A stretch of DNA of 64,000 nt, from the NCBI RefSeq assembly GCF_009671065.1, contig NZ_CP046027.1, forward strand, positions 1,116,001-1,180,000, in the 5' to 3' direction. Shown here one piece after another: positions 8,796-17,234 of the stretch (positions within the stretch are counted from its first letter, which is position 1; the number at the start of each line of letters is the position of its first letter). Source of the DNA: Neisseria brasiliensis. GTDB lineage: Bacteria > Pseudomonadota > Gammaproteobacteria > Burkholderiales > Neisseriaceae. The notes below the pieces were generated by a model. The model was not told the origin of the DNA and ran no database searches. It worked only from the letters and a program-made list of their open reading frames with translations. A program made the translations under genes and the position numbers.

Positions 8796-10160
8796 ATGTC
8801 TGCACCCAATCCCACCATCGCCGCCATCGCCACTGCGCCCGGCCGCGGCGGCGTCGGCGTGATTCGTTTGTCCGGCAAAGATTTGCTGCCTTTGGCACAG
8901 GCATTGAGCGGTGGTAAAACGCCCAAGCCGCGCGTGGCTTTGTACACCGATTTCCTCGATGCCGACGGCCAAGCCATCGACAACGGCCTAATGCTCTATT
9001 TCGCCGCGCCCGCCAGTTTTACCGGCGAAGACGTGATTGAATTGCAAGGCCACGGCGGGCCGGTGGTGATGGATATGTTGTTGCAGCGCTGTTTCGCCCT
9101 CGGTGCCAAAGCCGCCGAGCCGGGTGAATTCACCAAACGCGCTTTTCTCAACAACAAGCTCGACTTGGCGCAGGCCGAGAGCGTGGCTGATTTAATTGAT
9201 GCCTCGAGCAAATCCGCCGCCCGCATGGCTTTGCGTTCGCTCAAAGGCGCGTTCTCGCAGCATATTCACGCGCTGGTCGATGATTTGATTACGCTCAGAA
9301 TGCTGGTCGAAGCCACGCTGGATTTTCCCGAAGAAGACATCGATTTTCTCGAAGCCGCCGATGCGCGCGGCAAGCTGGCCGGTTTGCAAGGCCGTCTGAA
9401 AACTGTGTTGGCCAGTGCCGAACAAGGCGCGATTTTGCGCGAAGGCATGAATGTGGTGCTGGTCGGTGCGCCGAATGTGGGCAAATCCAGCCTGCTCAAC
9501 GCTTTGGCCGGCGACGACATCGCCATTGTCACCGATATTGCCGGCACCACGCGCGATACCGTGCGCGAACAAATCACGCTCGATGGCGTGCCGGTGCACA
9601 TCATCGACACCGCCGGCCTGCGCGAAACCGACGACGTGGTCGAGCAAATCGGCATCCAGCGCAGCCAAAAAGCCGTCAACGAAGCCGATGTGGCGCTGAT
9701 TCTGATTGACCCGCGCGAAGGCATCAACGCCAAAACCCAAGCCATTCTCAACGGCCTGCCCGAAGGCTTGAAGCGCATCGAAATCCACAACAAAGCCGAT
9801 TTGACCGGCGACACCGTGGAAAAAATTTCAGACGGCCTCACGCCAACCGGTGCCGATACCTTAATCAAACTTTCCGCTAAAACCGGCCAAGGCTTGGATT
9901 TGCTCAAACAAGCCTTGTTGCAGGAAATCGGCTGGCAGGGCGAAAGCGAAAGCCTGTTTCTCGCCCGCAGCCGCCACCTGACTGCCTTGCACGCTGCCGA
10001 AGCCGAGCTGGAAAACGCGGCATTGTGCGGCAACCATCAAATCGAGCTCTTGGCCGAACACCTGCGCTTGGCACAAGTAGCGTGCAGCGAAATCACCGGC
10101 GAATTTACTGCCGATGATTTATTGGGCGTGATTTTTTCGCGTTTTTGTATTGGTAAATAA
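8796..10160 (+). CDS. mnmE: tRNA modification GTPase MnmE
   Basis: A 454-residue cytosolic enzyme that works with MnmG on the wobble uridine (xm5U34) of certain tRNAs. The N-terminal tetrahydrofolate-binding domain begins TIAAIATAPGRGGVGVIRLS. The inserted G domain has GAPNVGKSSLLN (P loop), DIAGTTRD, DTAG and NKADL. The protein ends with the family-specific FCIGK, which holds the required cysteine. Length is normal. One DUS is embedded in the gene as codons for GRLK. Confidence 0.97.
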   Translation: MSAPNPTIAAIATAPGRGGVGVIRLSGKDLLPLAQALSGGKTPKPRVALYTDFLDADGQAIDNGLMLYFAAPASFTGEDVIELQGHGGPVVMDMLLQRCFALGAKAAEPGEFTKRAFLNNKLDLAQAESVADLIDASSKSAARMALRSLKGAFSQHIHALVDDLITLRMLVEATLDFPEEDIDFLEAADARGKLAGLQGRLKTVLASAEQGAILREGMNVVLVGAPNVGKSSLLNALAGDDIAIVTDIAGTTRDTVREQITLDGVPVHIIDTAGLRETDDVVEQIGIQRSQKAVNEADVALILIDPREGINAKTQAILNGLPEGLKRIEIHNKADLTGDTVEKISDGLTPTGADTLIKLSAKTGQGLDLLKQALLQEIGWQGESESLFLARSRHLTALHAAEAELENAALCGNHQIELLAEHLRLAQVACSEITGEFTADDLLGVIFSRFCIGK

Positions 10161-10164
10161 CATC

Positions 10165-10197
10165 AGGCCGTCTGAAAGATAAGTATTCAGACGTCCT
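10165..10197. terminator. Imperfect DUS hairpin after mnmE
   Basis: The left arm is a perfect DUS. The right arm reads CAGACGTCCT, one mismatch from the uptake sequence. It still forms a stem directly after the mnmE stop. Confidence 0.6.
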
Positions 10198-10228
10198 TAA
10201 TACTCTTTCACCACAAAGGATAGTCGCC

Positions 10229-10489
10229 ATGAAAAGTTTATGGATGGTATTGCCGCTGCTCATACTCAGCGCCTGCCAACAGCCCACACCAGCGGCCAAG
10301 CCGGACACCACGTTTACCACTAAATCCTGCCACAGCCGCGTCTGCACCCGCGAATACGACCCCGTATGCGCCACCATCGAGCAGGGCGGGCGCACGGTAG
10401 AACAGTCGTTCGGCAATCCGTGCAGCGTGTGCAGCGACAGCGGCAAGATTATCAAGGTCAGCCGCGGCGCGTGTGGTAGTTTGCGTTAA
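10229..10489 (+). CDS. Small lipoprotein with Kazal-like cysteine pattern
   Basis: 86 residues. A lipoprotein signal ends in the lipobox LSAC (Cys16). The mature part contains six cysteines arranged as C..C-x7-C...C-x2-C...C, with CTREYDPVC followed by FGNPCSVC. This matches the core of Kazal-type serine protease inhibitor domains (YDPVC then a later NxC). A surface or periplasmic protease-inhibitor role is inference from this pattern. Flanked by DUS hairpins on both sides, so transcribed alone. Confidence 0.75.
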   Translation: MKSLWMVLPLLILSACQQPTPAAKPDTTFTTKSCHSRVCTREYDPVCATIEQGGRTVEQSFGNPCSVCSDSGKIIKVSRGACGSLR

Positions 10490-10514
10490 ACCCATCAGAA
10501 AAAGGCAAAGGTCT

Positions 10515-10550
10515 CAGGCCGTCTGAAAGATGATTTTCAGACGGCCTTTT
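10515..10550. terminator. DUS hairpin
   Basis: An inverted DUS pair after the lipoprotein gene. The metG -10 element lies 5 bases beyond it. Confidence 0.75.
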
Positions 10551-10554
10551 GCGG

Positions 10555-10560
10555 TATAAT
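10555..10560 (+). promoter_or_regulatory. Putative -10 element of metG
   Basis: A perfect TATAAT 38 bases before the metG ATG. As at mnmE, the DUS hairpin occupies the expected -35 area. Confidence 0.5.
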
Positions 10561-10597
10561 TCCCCATCTTTATTTGATTGTTTCCAAAGCATAAACC

Positions 10598-12655
10598 ATG
10601 ACACGAAAAATTCTAGTGACTTCCGCCCTGCCGTATGCCAACGGCAGCATCCACTTAGGCCACATGGTCGAACACATCCAAACCGATATTTGGGTGCGTT
10701 TTCAAAAATTGCGCGGCCACGAGTGCTACTACTGCTGCGCCGACGATACCCACGGCACGCCGGTGATGCTGGCGGCGCAAAAGCAAGGTTTGCAGCCGGA
10801 AGACATGATTGCCAAAGTGCGTGAAGAGCATTTGGCCGACTTTACCGGCTTCGGTATCGGCTACGACAATTACTACAGCACCCATTCGCCTGAAAACAAA
10901 GCGTTTTCCGAAGAAATCTACCGCGCCTTAAAAGCCAACGGCAAAATCGAAAGCCGCGTCATCGAGCAGCTTTTCGACCCTGAAAAACAAATGTTCCTGC
11001 CCGACCGCTTCGTCAAAGGCGAATGCCCGAAATGCCACGCCAAAGACCAATACGGCGACAACTGCGAATCCTGCGGCACTACCTACGCGCCGACTGAATT
11101 GATTAACCCGTATTCCGCCGTATCCGGTGCCACGCCGGTGTTGAAAGAATCGAAACACTTCTTCTTCAAGCTGGGCGAATGCGCCGATTTCCTGCAAGAG
11201 TGGACTTCCGGTACCAACGCCTTGGGCAAACCGCATTTGCAGCCCGAAGCCTTGAACAAAATGAAAGAATGGTTGGGCGAAGGCGAAGAAACCTCGCTGT
11301 CGGATTGGGACATTTCCCGCGACGCACCTTACTTCGGCTTTGAAATCCCCGATGCGCCGGGCAAATATTTTTATGTGTGGCTGGACGCACCGGTGGGCTA
11401 CATGGCCTCGTTTAAAAACCTGTGCGACCGCATCGGCTTGGATTTCGACGAATTTTTCAAAGCCGACAGCCAAACCGAAATGTATCACTTCATCGGTAAA
11501 GACATTTTGTATTTCCACGCGCTGTTTTGGACGGCGATGCTGAAATTTTCCGGCTACCGCACACCGAGCGGCATTTTCGCCCACGGATTTTTGACTGTGG
11601 ACGGCCAAAAAATGTCCAAATCGCGCGGCACGTTTATCACCGCCAAATCCTATTTGGACCAAGGCCTGAATCCGGAATGGATGCGCTACTACATCGCCGC
11701 CAAGCTCAACAGCAAAATCGAAGACATCGATTTGAACCTGAACGACTTTATCAGCCGCGTGAATAGCGATTTGGTCGGCAAATATGTCAACATTGCCGCC
11801 CGCGCTTCCGGTTTCATCGCCAAACGTTTTGAAGGCCGTCTGAAAGACGTATCCGATAGCGAATTGCTGGCCAAGCTCACCGCCCAAAGCGAAGCCGTTG
11901 CCGAGCAATACGAAAACCGCGAATACGCCCGCGCCCTGCGCGACATCATGGCTTTGGCTGACATCGTGAACGAATACGTTGATGCCAACAAACCTTGGGA
12001 ATTGGCCAAACAAGAAGGTCAAGACGCGCGCCTGCATGAAGTGTGCAGCGAATTAATCAACGCCTTTGCCGTGTTGACCGCCTACCTGGCACCGGTATTG
12101 CCGAAAGTGGCCGAAAACGCCGCCAAATTCCTGAATCTGGACGCGATTACCTGGGCAAACACCCGCCAAACCTTGGGCGAACACGCCATCAACAAATACG
12201 AACACCTCATGCAACGAGTGGAGCAACAACAAGTGGACAACTTAATCGAAGCCAACAAACAAAGCATCCAAGCCGCCGTCGAAGCCGCGCCTGCCGAAGC
12301 GGGCAAATTCGCGCCGGTGGCCGAGCAAGCCAGCTTTGATGACTTTATGAAAATCGACATGCGCGTGGCCAAAGTGCTGAACTGCGAAGCGGTAGAAGGC
12401 AGCACCAAATTGTTGAAATTCGACTTGGATTTCGGCTTTGCGCAACGCGTGATTTTCTCCGGCATCGCCGCCTCTTACCCAAATCCGGCCGAACTCAACG
12501 GTCGCATGGTGATTGCCGTGGCCAACTTTGCCCCGCGCAAAATGGCCAAATTCGGCATGAGCGAAGGCATGATCTTGAGCGCGGCCACATCTGAAGGCAA
12601 ACTGAAATTGCTGGATGTCGATGCCGGTGCGAAACCGGGCGATAAAGTCGGCTAA
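10598..12655 (+). CDS. metG: Methionyl-tRNA synthetase
   Basis: 685 residues. The class I signature is HLGH in GSIHLGHMVEH and the KMSKS loop is DGQKMSKSRG. A four-cysteine zinc knuckle (CPKC...CESC) sits near residues 145-160. The C-terminal tRNA-binding (EMAP-like) domain (residues about 580-685, from FDDFMKIDMRVAKV) makes it the long dimeric form. It charges tRNAMet with methionine in the cytosol. Confidence 0.98.
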   Translation: MTRKILVTSALPYANGSIHLGHMVEHIQTDIWVRFQKLRGHECYYCCADDTHGTPVMLAAQKQGLQPEDMIAKVREEHLADFTGFGIGYDNYYSTHSPENKAFSEEIYRALKANGKIESRVIEQLFDPEKQMFLPDRFVKGECPKCHAKDQYGDNCESCGTTYAPTELINPYSAVSGATPVLKESKHFFFKLGECADFLQEWTSGTNALGKPHLQPEALNKMKEWLGEGEETSLSDWDISRDAPYFGFEIPDAPGKYFYVWLDAPVGYMASFKNLCDRIGLDFDEFFKADSQTEMYHFIGKDILYFHALFWTAMLKFSGYRTPSGIFAHGFLTVDGQKMSKSRGTFITAKSYLDQGLNPEWMRYYIAAKLNSKIEDIDLNLNDFISRVNSDLVGKYVNIAARASGFIAKRFEGRLKDVSDSELLAKLTAQSEAVAEQYENREYARALRDIMALADIVNEYVDANKPWELAKQEGQDARLHEVCSELINAFAVLTAYLAPVLPKVAENAAKFLNLDAITWANTRQTLGEHAINKYEHLMQRVEQQQVDNLIEANKQSIQAAVEAAPAEAGKFAPVAEQASFDDFMKIDMRVAKVLNCEAVEGSTKLLKFDLDFGFAQRVIFSGIAASYPNPAELNGRMVIAVANFAPRKMAKFGMSEGMILSAATSEGKLKLLDVDAGAKPGDKVG

Positions 12656-12705
12656 GGCCGTCTGAAAGCGGCTAGGAGATTGTCGCCGCTTTTTAAGCAA
12701 TAAAC

Positions 12706-12739
12706 AGGCCGTCTGAAAACTTAGTCTTCAGACGGCCTG
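12706..12739. terminator. DUS hairpin after metG
   Basis: An inverted DUS pair ends the metG transcript. A single extra DUS lies just upstream at 12656. The IS605-type element begins right after it. Confidence 0.75.
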
Positions 12740-12833
12740 TTTCGTTTATCAGGCTGCGCCGTAAAACTTCGCCGTTCACGGCGGAGATATAAGGCGCGGA
12801 CTGCGTAGCAGTCCTAAAACCGTTGATATTCAG

Positions 12834-13250
12834 TTAATCAGGCGTTTTCTGCTGTTCAATATACTGCCGAATAATCGTAATCGGCGCACCACCACAGCTA
12901 CCTGCAAAATAAGACGGCGACCACAACGCACCGCCCCATAATTTTTGTTTGATGCTTGGATAATTTTTCTGTCTAATCATGCGGCTAGATACACCTTTCA
13001 AGCTGTTCACCAGTTTTGAAATAGACACTTTGGGCGGATAGTTCACAAGTAAATGAACATGGTCATCTTCGCCGTCAAATTCCACCAGTTGCGCTTCAAA
13101 ATCGGTGCAGACGCTCTCAAAAATACCGCGCATATCGTCCAAAATTTCTTTTGTGAACACTTTTCGGCGATATTTTGCGACAAATACCAAATGTACATGA
13201 AGATTAAAAACAACGTGCCGACCACGTCTTAAATCAGTTTCTTTTTCCAT
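12834..13250 (-). CDS. tnpA: IS200/IS605 transposase TnpA (Y1 HUH)
   Basis: 138 residues. The HUH metal motif is H64-V-H66 in DDHVHLLV, and the single catalytic tyrosine is Y130 in IIRQYIEQQ. Length fits the family's 130-150 residues and the frame looks complete. It cuts and rejoins single-stranded DNA at the hairpin ends. It is divergent from tnpB with a 44-base gap that holds both start regions. Confidence 0.95.
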   Translation of the reverse strand: MEKETDLRRGRHVVFNLHVHLVFVAKYRRKVFTKEILDDMRGIFESVCTDFEAQLVEFDGEDDHVHLLVNYPPKVSISKLVNSLKGVSSRMIRQKNYPSIKQKLWGGALWSPSYFAGSCGGAPITIIRQYIEQQKTPD

Positions 13251-13294
13251 AGACCAAGTGTAAAATTGCTAAAAATTCCATTATCCATGAAATC

Positions 13295-14437
13295 ATGTTA
13301 ATACTCAAAACATTCAAATTTGAACTGATGCCAAACGGCGAGCAAATCCGCAAAATGAAACAATTTTGCGGTTGTTCGCGTTTCGTATTCAATCGTGCTT
13401 TGGCGTATCAAAACGAACAATATCAACAAGATAATTCGTTCAAATTTAGCTACACCAAAATCGCAAATTTGCTGCCTGAATGGAAACGAGAATTAGACTG
13501 GCTAAAAGACTGCCACAGCCAAGTTTTGCAGCAAAGTTTGAAAGACTTGGAAAGCGCATTCAAAAACTTCTTTGCCAAACGCGCAGATTTCCCCAAATTC
13601 AAACGCAAAGGCGAAAAAGACAGTTTCCGCTTTCCGCAAGGCTGTAAATTGGAGCAGCAAAATAATCGTATCTATTTGCCCAAAATCGGTTGGGTGCGCT
13701 ATCGCAACAGCCGACACGTTTCAGGCAGCCTGAAAAACGTAACCGTATCGCAAAAATGCGGTAAATGGTTTGTATCTATGCAAACCGAAACCGAGCAGGA
13801 AATCGCGCAGCCAAACGGTGGCGAAACTGGGATTGATATGGGTGTTGCCAAATTTGCAACATTGTCCAATGGTCAGTTTTTTGAGCCAATCAACGCATTC
13901 AAAACGTTGAAAGGCAAACTAGCAAAACTGCAAAAACAGTTCAAACACAAAACCAAATTCAGCAAAAACTGGCAGAAACTGAAAGCAAAAATCAGCCGTT
14001 TGCACCACAAAATCAGCAATATCCGTAAAAACTACCTGCACCAAATCAGCAGCGCAATCAGCCAAAACCACGCGATTGTGTATGTGGAAGATTTGCAGGT
14101 GGCGAATATGTCCAAATCCGCTAAAGGCAACGCCGTGCAGCATGGAAAAAACGTTGCTGCCAAATCAAGCTTAAACCGTGCGATTTTAGACCAGTCTTGG
14201 TTTGAGTTTCGCCGTCAGTTGGACTATAAGCTGTTGTGGCGCGGTGGGCATTTGGTGGCTGTTCCGCCACAAAATACCAGTCGTTGTTGCCCAGCTTGCG
14301 GACATACTGCCAAAGATAACCGTCAAACACAGGCAAACTTTGAATGTGTGCAATGTGGCTATCAAAACAATGCGGATATTGTGGGTGCAATCAATGTGTT
14401 AAAGCGCGGTCAAGAGATTTTGGCAGCGCAAAAGTAA
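13295..14437 (+). CDS. tnpB: TnpB, RNA-guided nuclease of the IS605 element
   Basis: 380 residues, full length. The RuvC-like residues are visible as D181 (GIDMGVAKFAT), E265 (VYVEDLQV) and D361 (NNADIVGA). The zinc ribbon is C332-PA-C335 and C351-VQ-C354. Family knowledge: TnpB uses an RNA derived from the element's right end to cut empty donor sites and so keeps the element in place. All catalytic residues are intact, so it may be active. Confidence 0.95.
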   Translation: MLILKTFKFELMPNGEQIRKMKQFCGCSRFVFNRALAYQNEQYQQDNSFKFSYTKIANLLPEWKRELDWLKDCHSQVLQQSLKDLESAFKNFFAKRADFPKFKRKGEKDSFRFPQGCKLEQQNNRIYLPKIGWVRYRNSRHVSGSLKNVTVSQKCGKWFVSMQTETEQEIAQPNGGETGIDMGVAKFATLSNGQFFEPINAFKTLKGKLAKLQKQFKHKTKFSKNWQKLKAKISRLHHKISNIRKNYLHQISSAISQNHAIVYVEDLQVANMSKSAKGNAVQHGKNVAAKSSLNRAILDQSWFEFRRQLDYKLLWRGGHLVAVPPQNTSRCCPACGHTAKDNRQTQANFECVQCGYQNNADIVGAINVLKRGQEILAAQK

Positions 14438-14597
14438 AATGAAGTTTCAGGGCAGGACGTGCCCGTAGCGTCTGTGAAGTGAACCGTGCAGTAAGGCGGT
14501 CAGCAGCAGAAACCCACCGAAGCGATTTGTGAATGGCTCAATGCCGTTCACAAATCGCCGTAGGAATTCCCTCCCTTCAGGGAGGGAAGGACGTCAA
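14438..14597 (+). ncRNA. Predicted right-end (omega) RNA scaffold of TnpB
   Basis: The segment between the tnpB stop and the right boundary includes a long palindrome (CGATTTGTGAA...TTCACAAATCG, about 14522-14552) and the terminal stem CCCTCCC/GGGAGGG. In characterised systems the guide is the flanking sequence just after the right boundary, here starting GGCCAAAGCGATTTATC at 14598. Extent and processing are inferred. Confidence 0.5.
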
Positions 14598-14718
14598 GGC
14601 CAAAGCGATTTATCCACAGCTGTTTAAAGACCTGAATCCGGAAAAAACCTATTTGGATTTCTATCGTCAAAACCTGCCGGTGGTGCCGAACGGTACGTTC
14701 TATACTTATCCGCGATAA
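14598..14718 (+). pseudogene. 3' remnant of an iron-chelate ABC substrate-binding protein gene
   Basis: About 39 codons remain: AKAIYPQLFKDLNPEKTYLD and onward to a stop. They match the C-terminal part of the intact binding protein encoded at 16000-17223 (AKALYPEAFADVNPEETY). The rest of the gene is missing, and the IS605-type element directly abuts the remnant. The original operon probably began with this binding protein, ahead of the permease at 14904. Loss by insertion plus deletion is inference. Confidence 0.8.
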
Positions 14719-14903
14719 GGAATGATTGATAAAGCGGCAAGCCTATGCGCTTGCCGCCTTGTCGCTTTTCAGACGGCCTGATGCCGCGCATGGTATGATT
14801 CGCCCTGTGTGGCCAGAGTCCGTTTTTTCAGACGGCTTCATCAAAAGGCCGTCTGAAAAAACGGTTTCTTACCTTTATCCCATTCATTTTAAAAAAATTC
14901 ATC

Positions 14904-15938
14904 ATGACCCCTACCGCCGCCGATATTGTCAAAAACCAGCGCGCCTTGGAGCGCAAACGCTGGTTGGTTGTTTGTTCTTTTTTAATCGTCAGCCTGATTG
15001 GCTTTGTGTTTGACATCGCGACCGGCCCTTCTATGTTGCCCGTAAGCGAGGTGGTGAAATCGCTGCTGAACATGCAGGGTGCGGACGAAATGAGCAAGGT
15101 GATTGTGTACGATTTGCGCCTGCCGATGGCGGTGATGGCCTTGGTGGTCGGCGCGGCCTTGGGCGTGGGCGGTGCGGAAATCCAAACCCTGCTAAATAAC
15201 CCGATGGCCAGCCCTTACACGTTGGGTTTGGCGGCGGCGGCCGGTTTGGGTGCGTCGCTGGTGATTGCCTTTGGCGACTTCGGTTTGCCGCATGCGTTTG
15301 CCGTGCCGATTGGCGCGTTTGTGATGACCATGCTGGCGGCGGGGGTGTTGTTTGCGTTTGCTTCCATCCGCCGCTTCAATTCGGCCATGCTGGTATTGGT
15401 GGGGATTGCTTTGTTGTTTTTGTTTCAGTCGATTTTGTCGCTGATTCAGTTTATTGCTGCACCGGAAATTTCGCAGCAGATTTTGTTTTGGCTGTTCGGC
15501 AGTTTGACTAAGGCAACGTGGGAAACGGTTATCGTCACTACCGTGGTGACCGCCGTGTGCGTAAGCCTGTTGGTGAAAGATGTATGGAAACTCACCGCCC
15601 TGCGTTTGGGTGAAGAGCGCGCCGCCGGTTTGGGCATCAACCTGCAACGCCTGCGCATTCAAACCTTGGTGCTGGTGGCGATTATGACCGCCACGGCGAT
15701 TAGTTTTGTCGGCGTAATCGGCTTTATCGGCTTGGTCGCGCCGCATGTGGCACGCATTCTGCTCGGCGAAGACCAGCGCTTTTTCCTGCCCGGCTCGATG
15801 CTGGCGGGCGCGGCGTTTTTGTCGGTGGCGAGCGTGTTGTCGAAAGTGATTATTCCCGGCGCGCTGTTCCCGGTGGGGATTGTGACCTCGTTTGTCGGCG
15901 TGCCGTTTTTCTTTTGGATTGTGTTGACCAAGCGATAA
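14904..15938 (+). CDS. Iron-chelate (FecCD-type) ABC transporter permease
   Basis: 344 residues with about nine to ten hydrophobic helices. Family motifs include RLPMAVMALVVGAALGVGGAEIQTLLNNP near the N terminus and GFIGLVAPHVARILLGEDQR in the ATPase-coupling loop. It imports iron-siderophore or heme complexes across the inner membrane with the binding protein and ATPase encoded immediately downstream. The gene order permease, binding protein, ATPase is unusual; the truncated binding-protein remnant upstream explains it in part. Confidence 0.92.
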   Translation: MTPTAADIVKNQRALERKRWLVVCSFLIVSLIGFVFDIATGPSMLPVSEVVKSLLNMQGADEMSKVIVYDLRLPMAVMALVVGAALGVGGAEIQTLLNNPMASPYTLGLAAAAGLGASLVIAFGDFGLPHAFAVPIGAFVMTMLAAGVLFAFASIRRFNSAMLVLVGIALLFLFQSILSLIQFIAAPEISQQILFWLFGSLTKATWETVIVTTVVTAVCVSLLVKDVWKLTALRLGEERAAGLGINLQRLRIQTLVLVAIMTATAISFVGVIGFIGLVAPHVARILLGEDQRFFLPGSMLAGAAFLSVASVLSKVIIPGALFPVGIVTSFVGVPFFFWIVLTKR

Positions 15939-15999
15939 TTCTCAGACAACTTATTTTTAATCAGGCCGTCTGAAAGAAATGACATAGAGAGATAAACCA

Positions 16000-17223
16000 A
16001 TGAAGCCTGTTTACCGTATTTTAGCCGCCGCCGTATTCAGCCTAGCCGCGCTCACCGCGCAAGCCGAAGTGAAAACGCTCACCGATGTGCGCGGGCGTGA
16101 AGTGCAAGTCGATGTGCCGGCCAAGCGCGTGGTGCTGGGCTTTTATTATCCCGATTACATCGCCGTGACCGGTGCCGATAAGTTTGAAAACGTGGTCGGC
16201 ATTTCGCGCGAATTTTGGGAAAAGTTCAACCCCGGCAGTTGGTCGCTTTATGCTGCTAAAATCCCGTCGCTGCAAAACATCGGCGACATCGGCAATGTGA
16301 ACACCGGCACATTTTCATTTGAAAAAACCTTGGCGATGAAGCCCGATGTGGTGGTGTTGGCCGATTGGCAGTATGACACCTTAAAAGAAGAAATGCCGCG
16401 TTTTGAAAAAGCGGGTATTCCGGTGGTGGTGGTGGATTTCAACGCGCAAACGGTCGAACGCCACACCGCCAGTGCCAAGCTTTTCGGTGAAATCGCTGGC
16501 ACGCCAGAACGCGCCAAAGAAGCTGCCGACGAATATGCGAAGGGCATGGCCGACATTCAAAAACGCGTGGCCGGAGCGGGCAAGCCCAAGCCGAAAATCT
16601 ACATTGAGTTCGGCGATAAAGGCCCGGCCGAACACAGTTTCACCTTCGGCAAAAACATGTGGGGCGCGATTGCCGATACCGTGGGCGGCGACAATATTGC
16701 CGCGCCGTTTATCCAAGACTGGGGGCCGATTAACCCCGAGCAGTTTCTTGCCGCCAAGCCCGATGTGGTGATTATTTCCGGCACCGAAGTCGGCCTGAAG
16801 CAGCCCACTTCTATGGCGATGGGCATTGACATTGCCGCCGACGAAGCGCAAAAACGCCTGAAAGGCTTCACCGAGCGCGCCGGTTGGGCAGACATTCCGG
16901 CCATTCAAAATGGCCGCGTGTTCGGCATTTACCACACCGCATCGCGTTCGCTGTCGGACTTGGCATCCGCCCAATTCATCGCCAAAGCGCTGTATCCCGA
17001 AGCCTTTGCCGATGTGAATCCGGAAGAAACCTACCGCGCGTTTCACCGCAAATATCTGCCGGTTGAGCCGCAAGGCACATTCTTTATCCACTTGGGCTGC
17101 GACGGTTTGGACGATTGTAAAAACCAAGCCGCTGCCGATGCTGCGCCTGCCCAAGCCGAGCCTGCTGCCGAATTATCCTTGTGGCAGCGTATTAAAAACT
17201 GGTTTGCCGCCCTCTTTGCTTAA
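16000..17223 (+). CDS. Iron-chelate ABC transporter substrate-binding protein with C-terminal extension
   Basis: 407 residues with a signal peptide ending in LTAQA. It has the periplasmic-binding-protein pattern (LTDVRGREVQVDVPAKRVVL near the start, then KPDVVVLADW and QNGRVFGIYHTASR). It has no lipobox, so it is probably soluble. After the normal end of the fold there is an Ala/Pro/Glu linker and an amphipathic, tryptophan-bearing tail (LSLWQRIKNWFAALFA), which may touch the membrane. A DUS lies between this gene and the permease. Confidence 0.88.
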   Translation: MKPVYRILAAAVFSLAALTAQAEVKTLTDVRGREVQVDVPAKRVVLGFYYPDYIAVTGADKFENVVGISREFWEKFNPGSWSLYAAKIPSLQNIGDIGNVNTGTFSFEKTLAMKPDVVVLADWQYDTLKEEMPRFEKAGIPVVVVDFNAQTVERHTASAKLFGEIAGTPERAKEAADEYAKGMADIQKRVAGAGKPKPKIYIEFGDKGPAEHSFTFGKNMWGAIADTVGGDNIAAPFIQDWGPINPEQFLAAKPDVVIISGTEVGLKQPTSMAMGIDIAADEAQKRLKGFTERAGWADIPAIQNGRVFGIYHTASRSLSDLASAQFIAKALYPEAFADVNPEETYRAFHRKYLPVEPQGTFFIHLGCDGLDDCKNQAAADAAPAQAEPAAELSLWQRIKNWFAALFA

Positions 17224-17234
17224 GGCCGTCTGAA

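Larger units (their letters stand above)
12745..14597. mobile_element. IS200/IS605-family element with divergent tnpA and tnpB
   Basis: The left end has two small hairpins (CGCCGTTCACGGCG at about 12769 and GGACTGC...GCAGTCC at about 12801). Then follow tnpA on the minus strand and tnpB on the plus strand. The right end closes with a strong stem-loop (CCCTCCCTTCAGGGAGGG) and GTCAA at 14593-14597. This is the standard layout of a Y1-transposase element without terminal inverted repeats. The left boundary is approximate. The right boundary is well placed because an ABC-binding-protein reading frame resumes at 14598. Confidence 0.85.
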
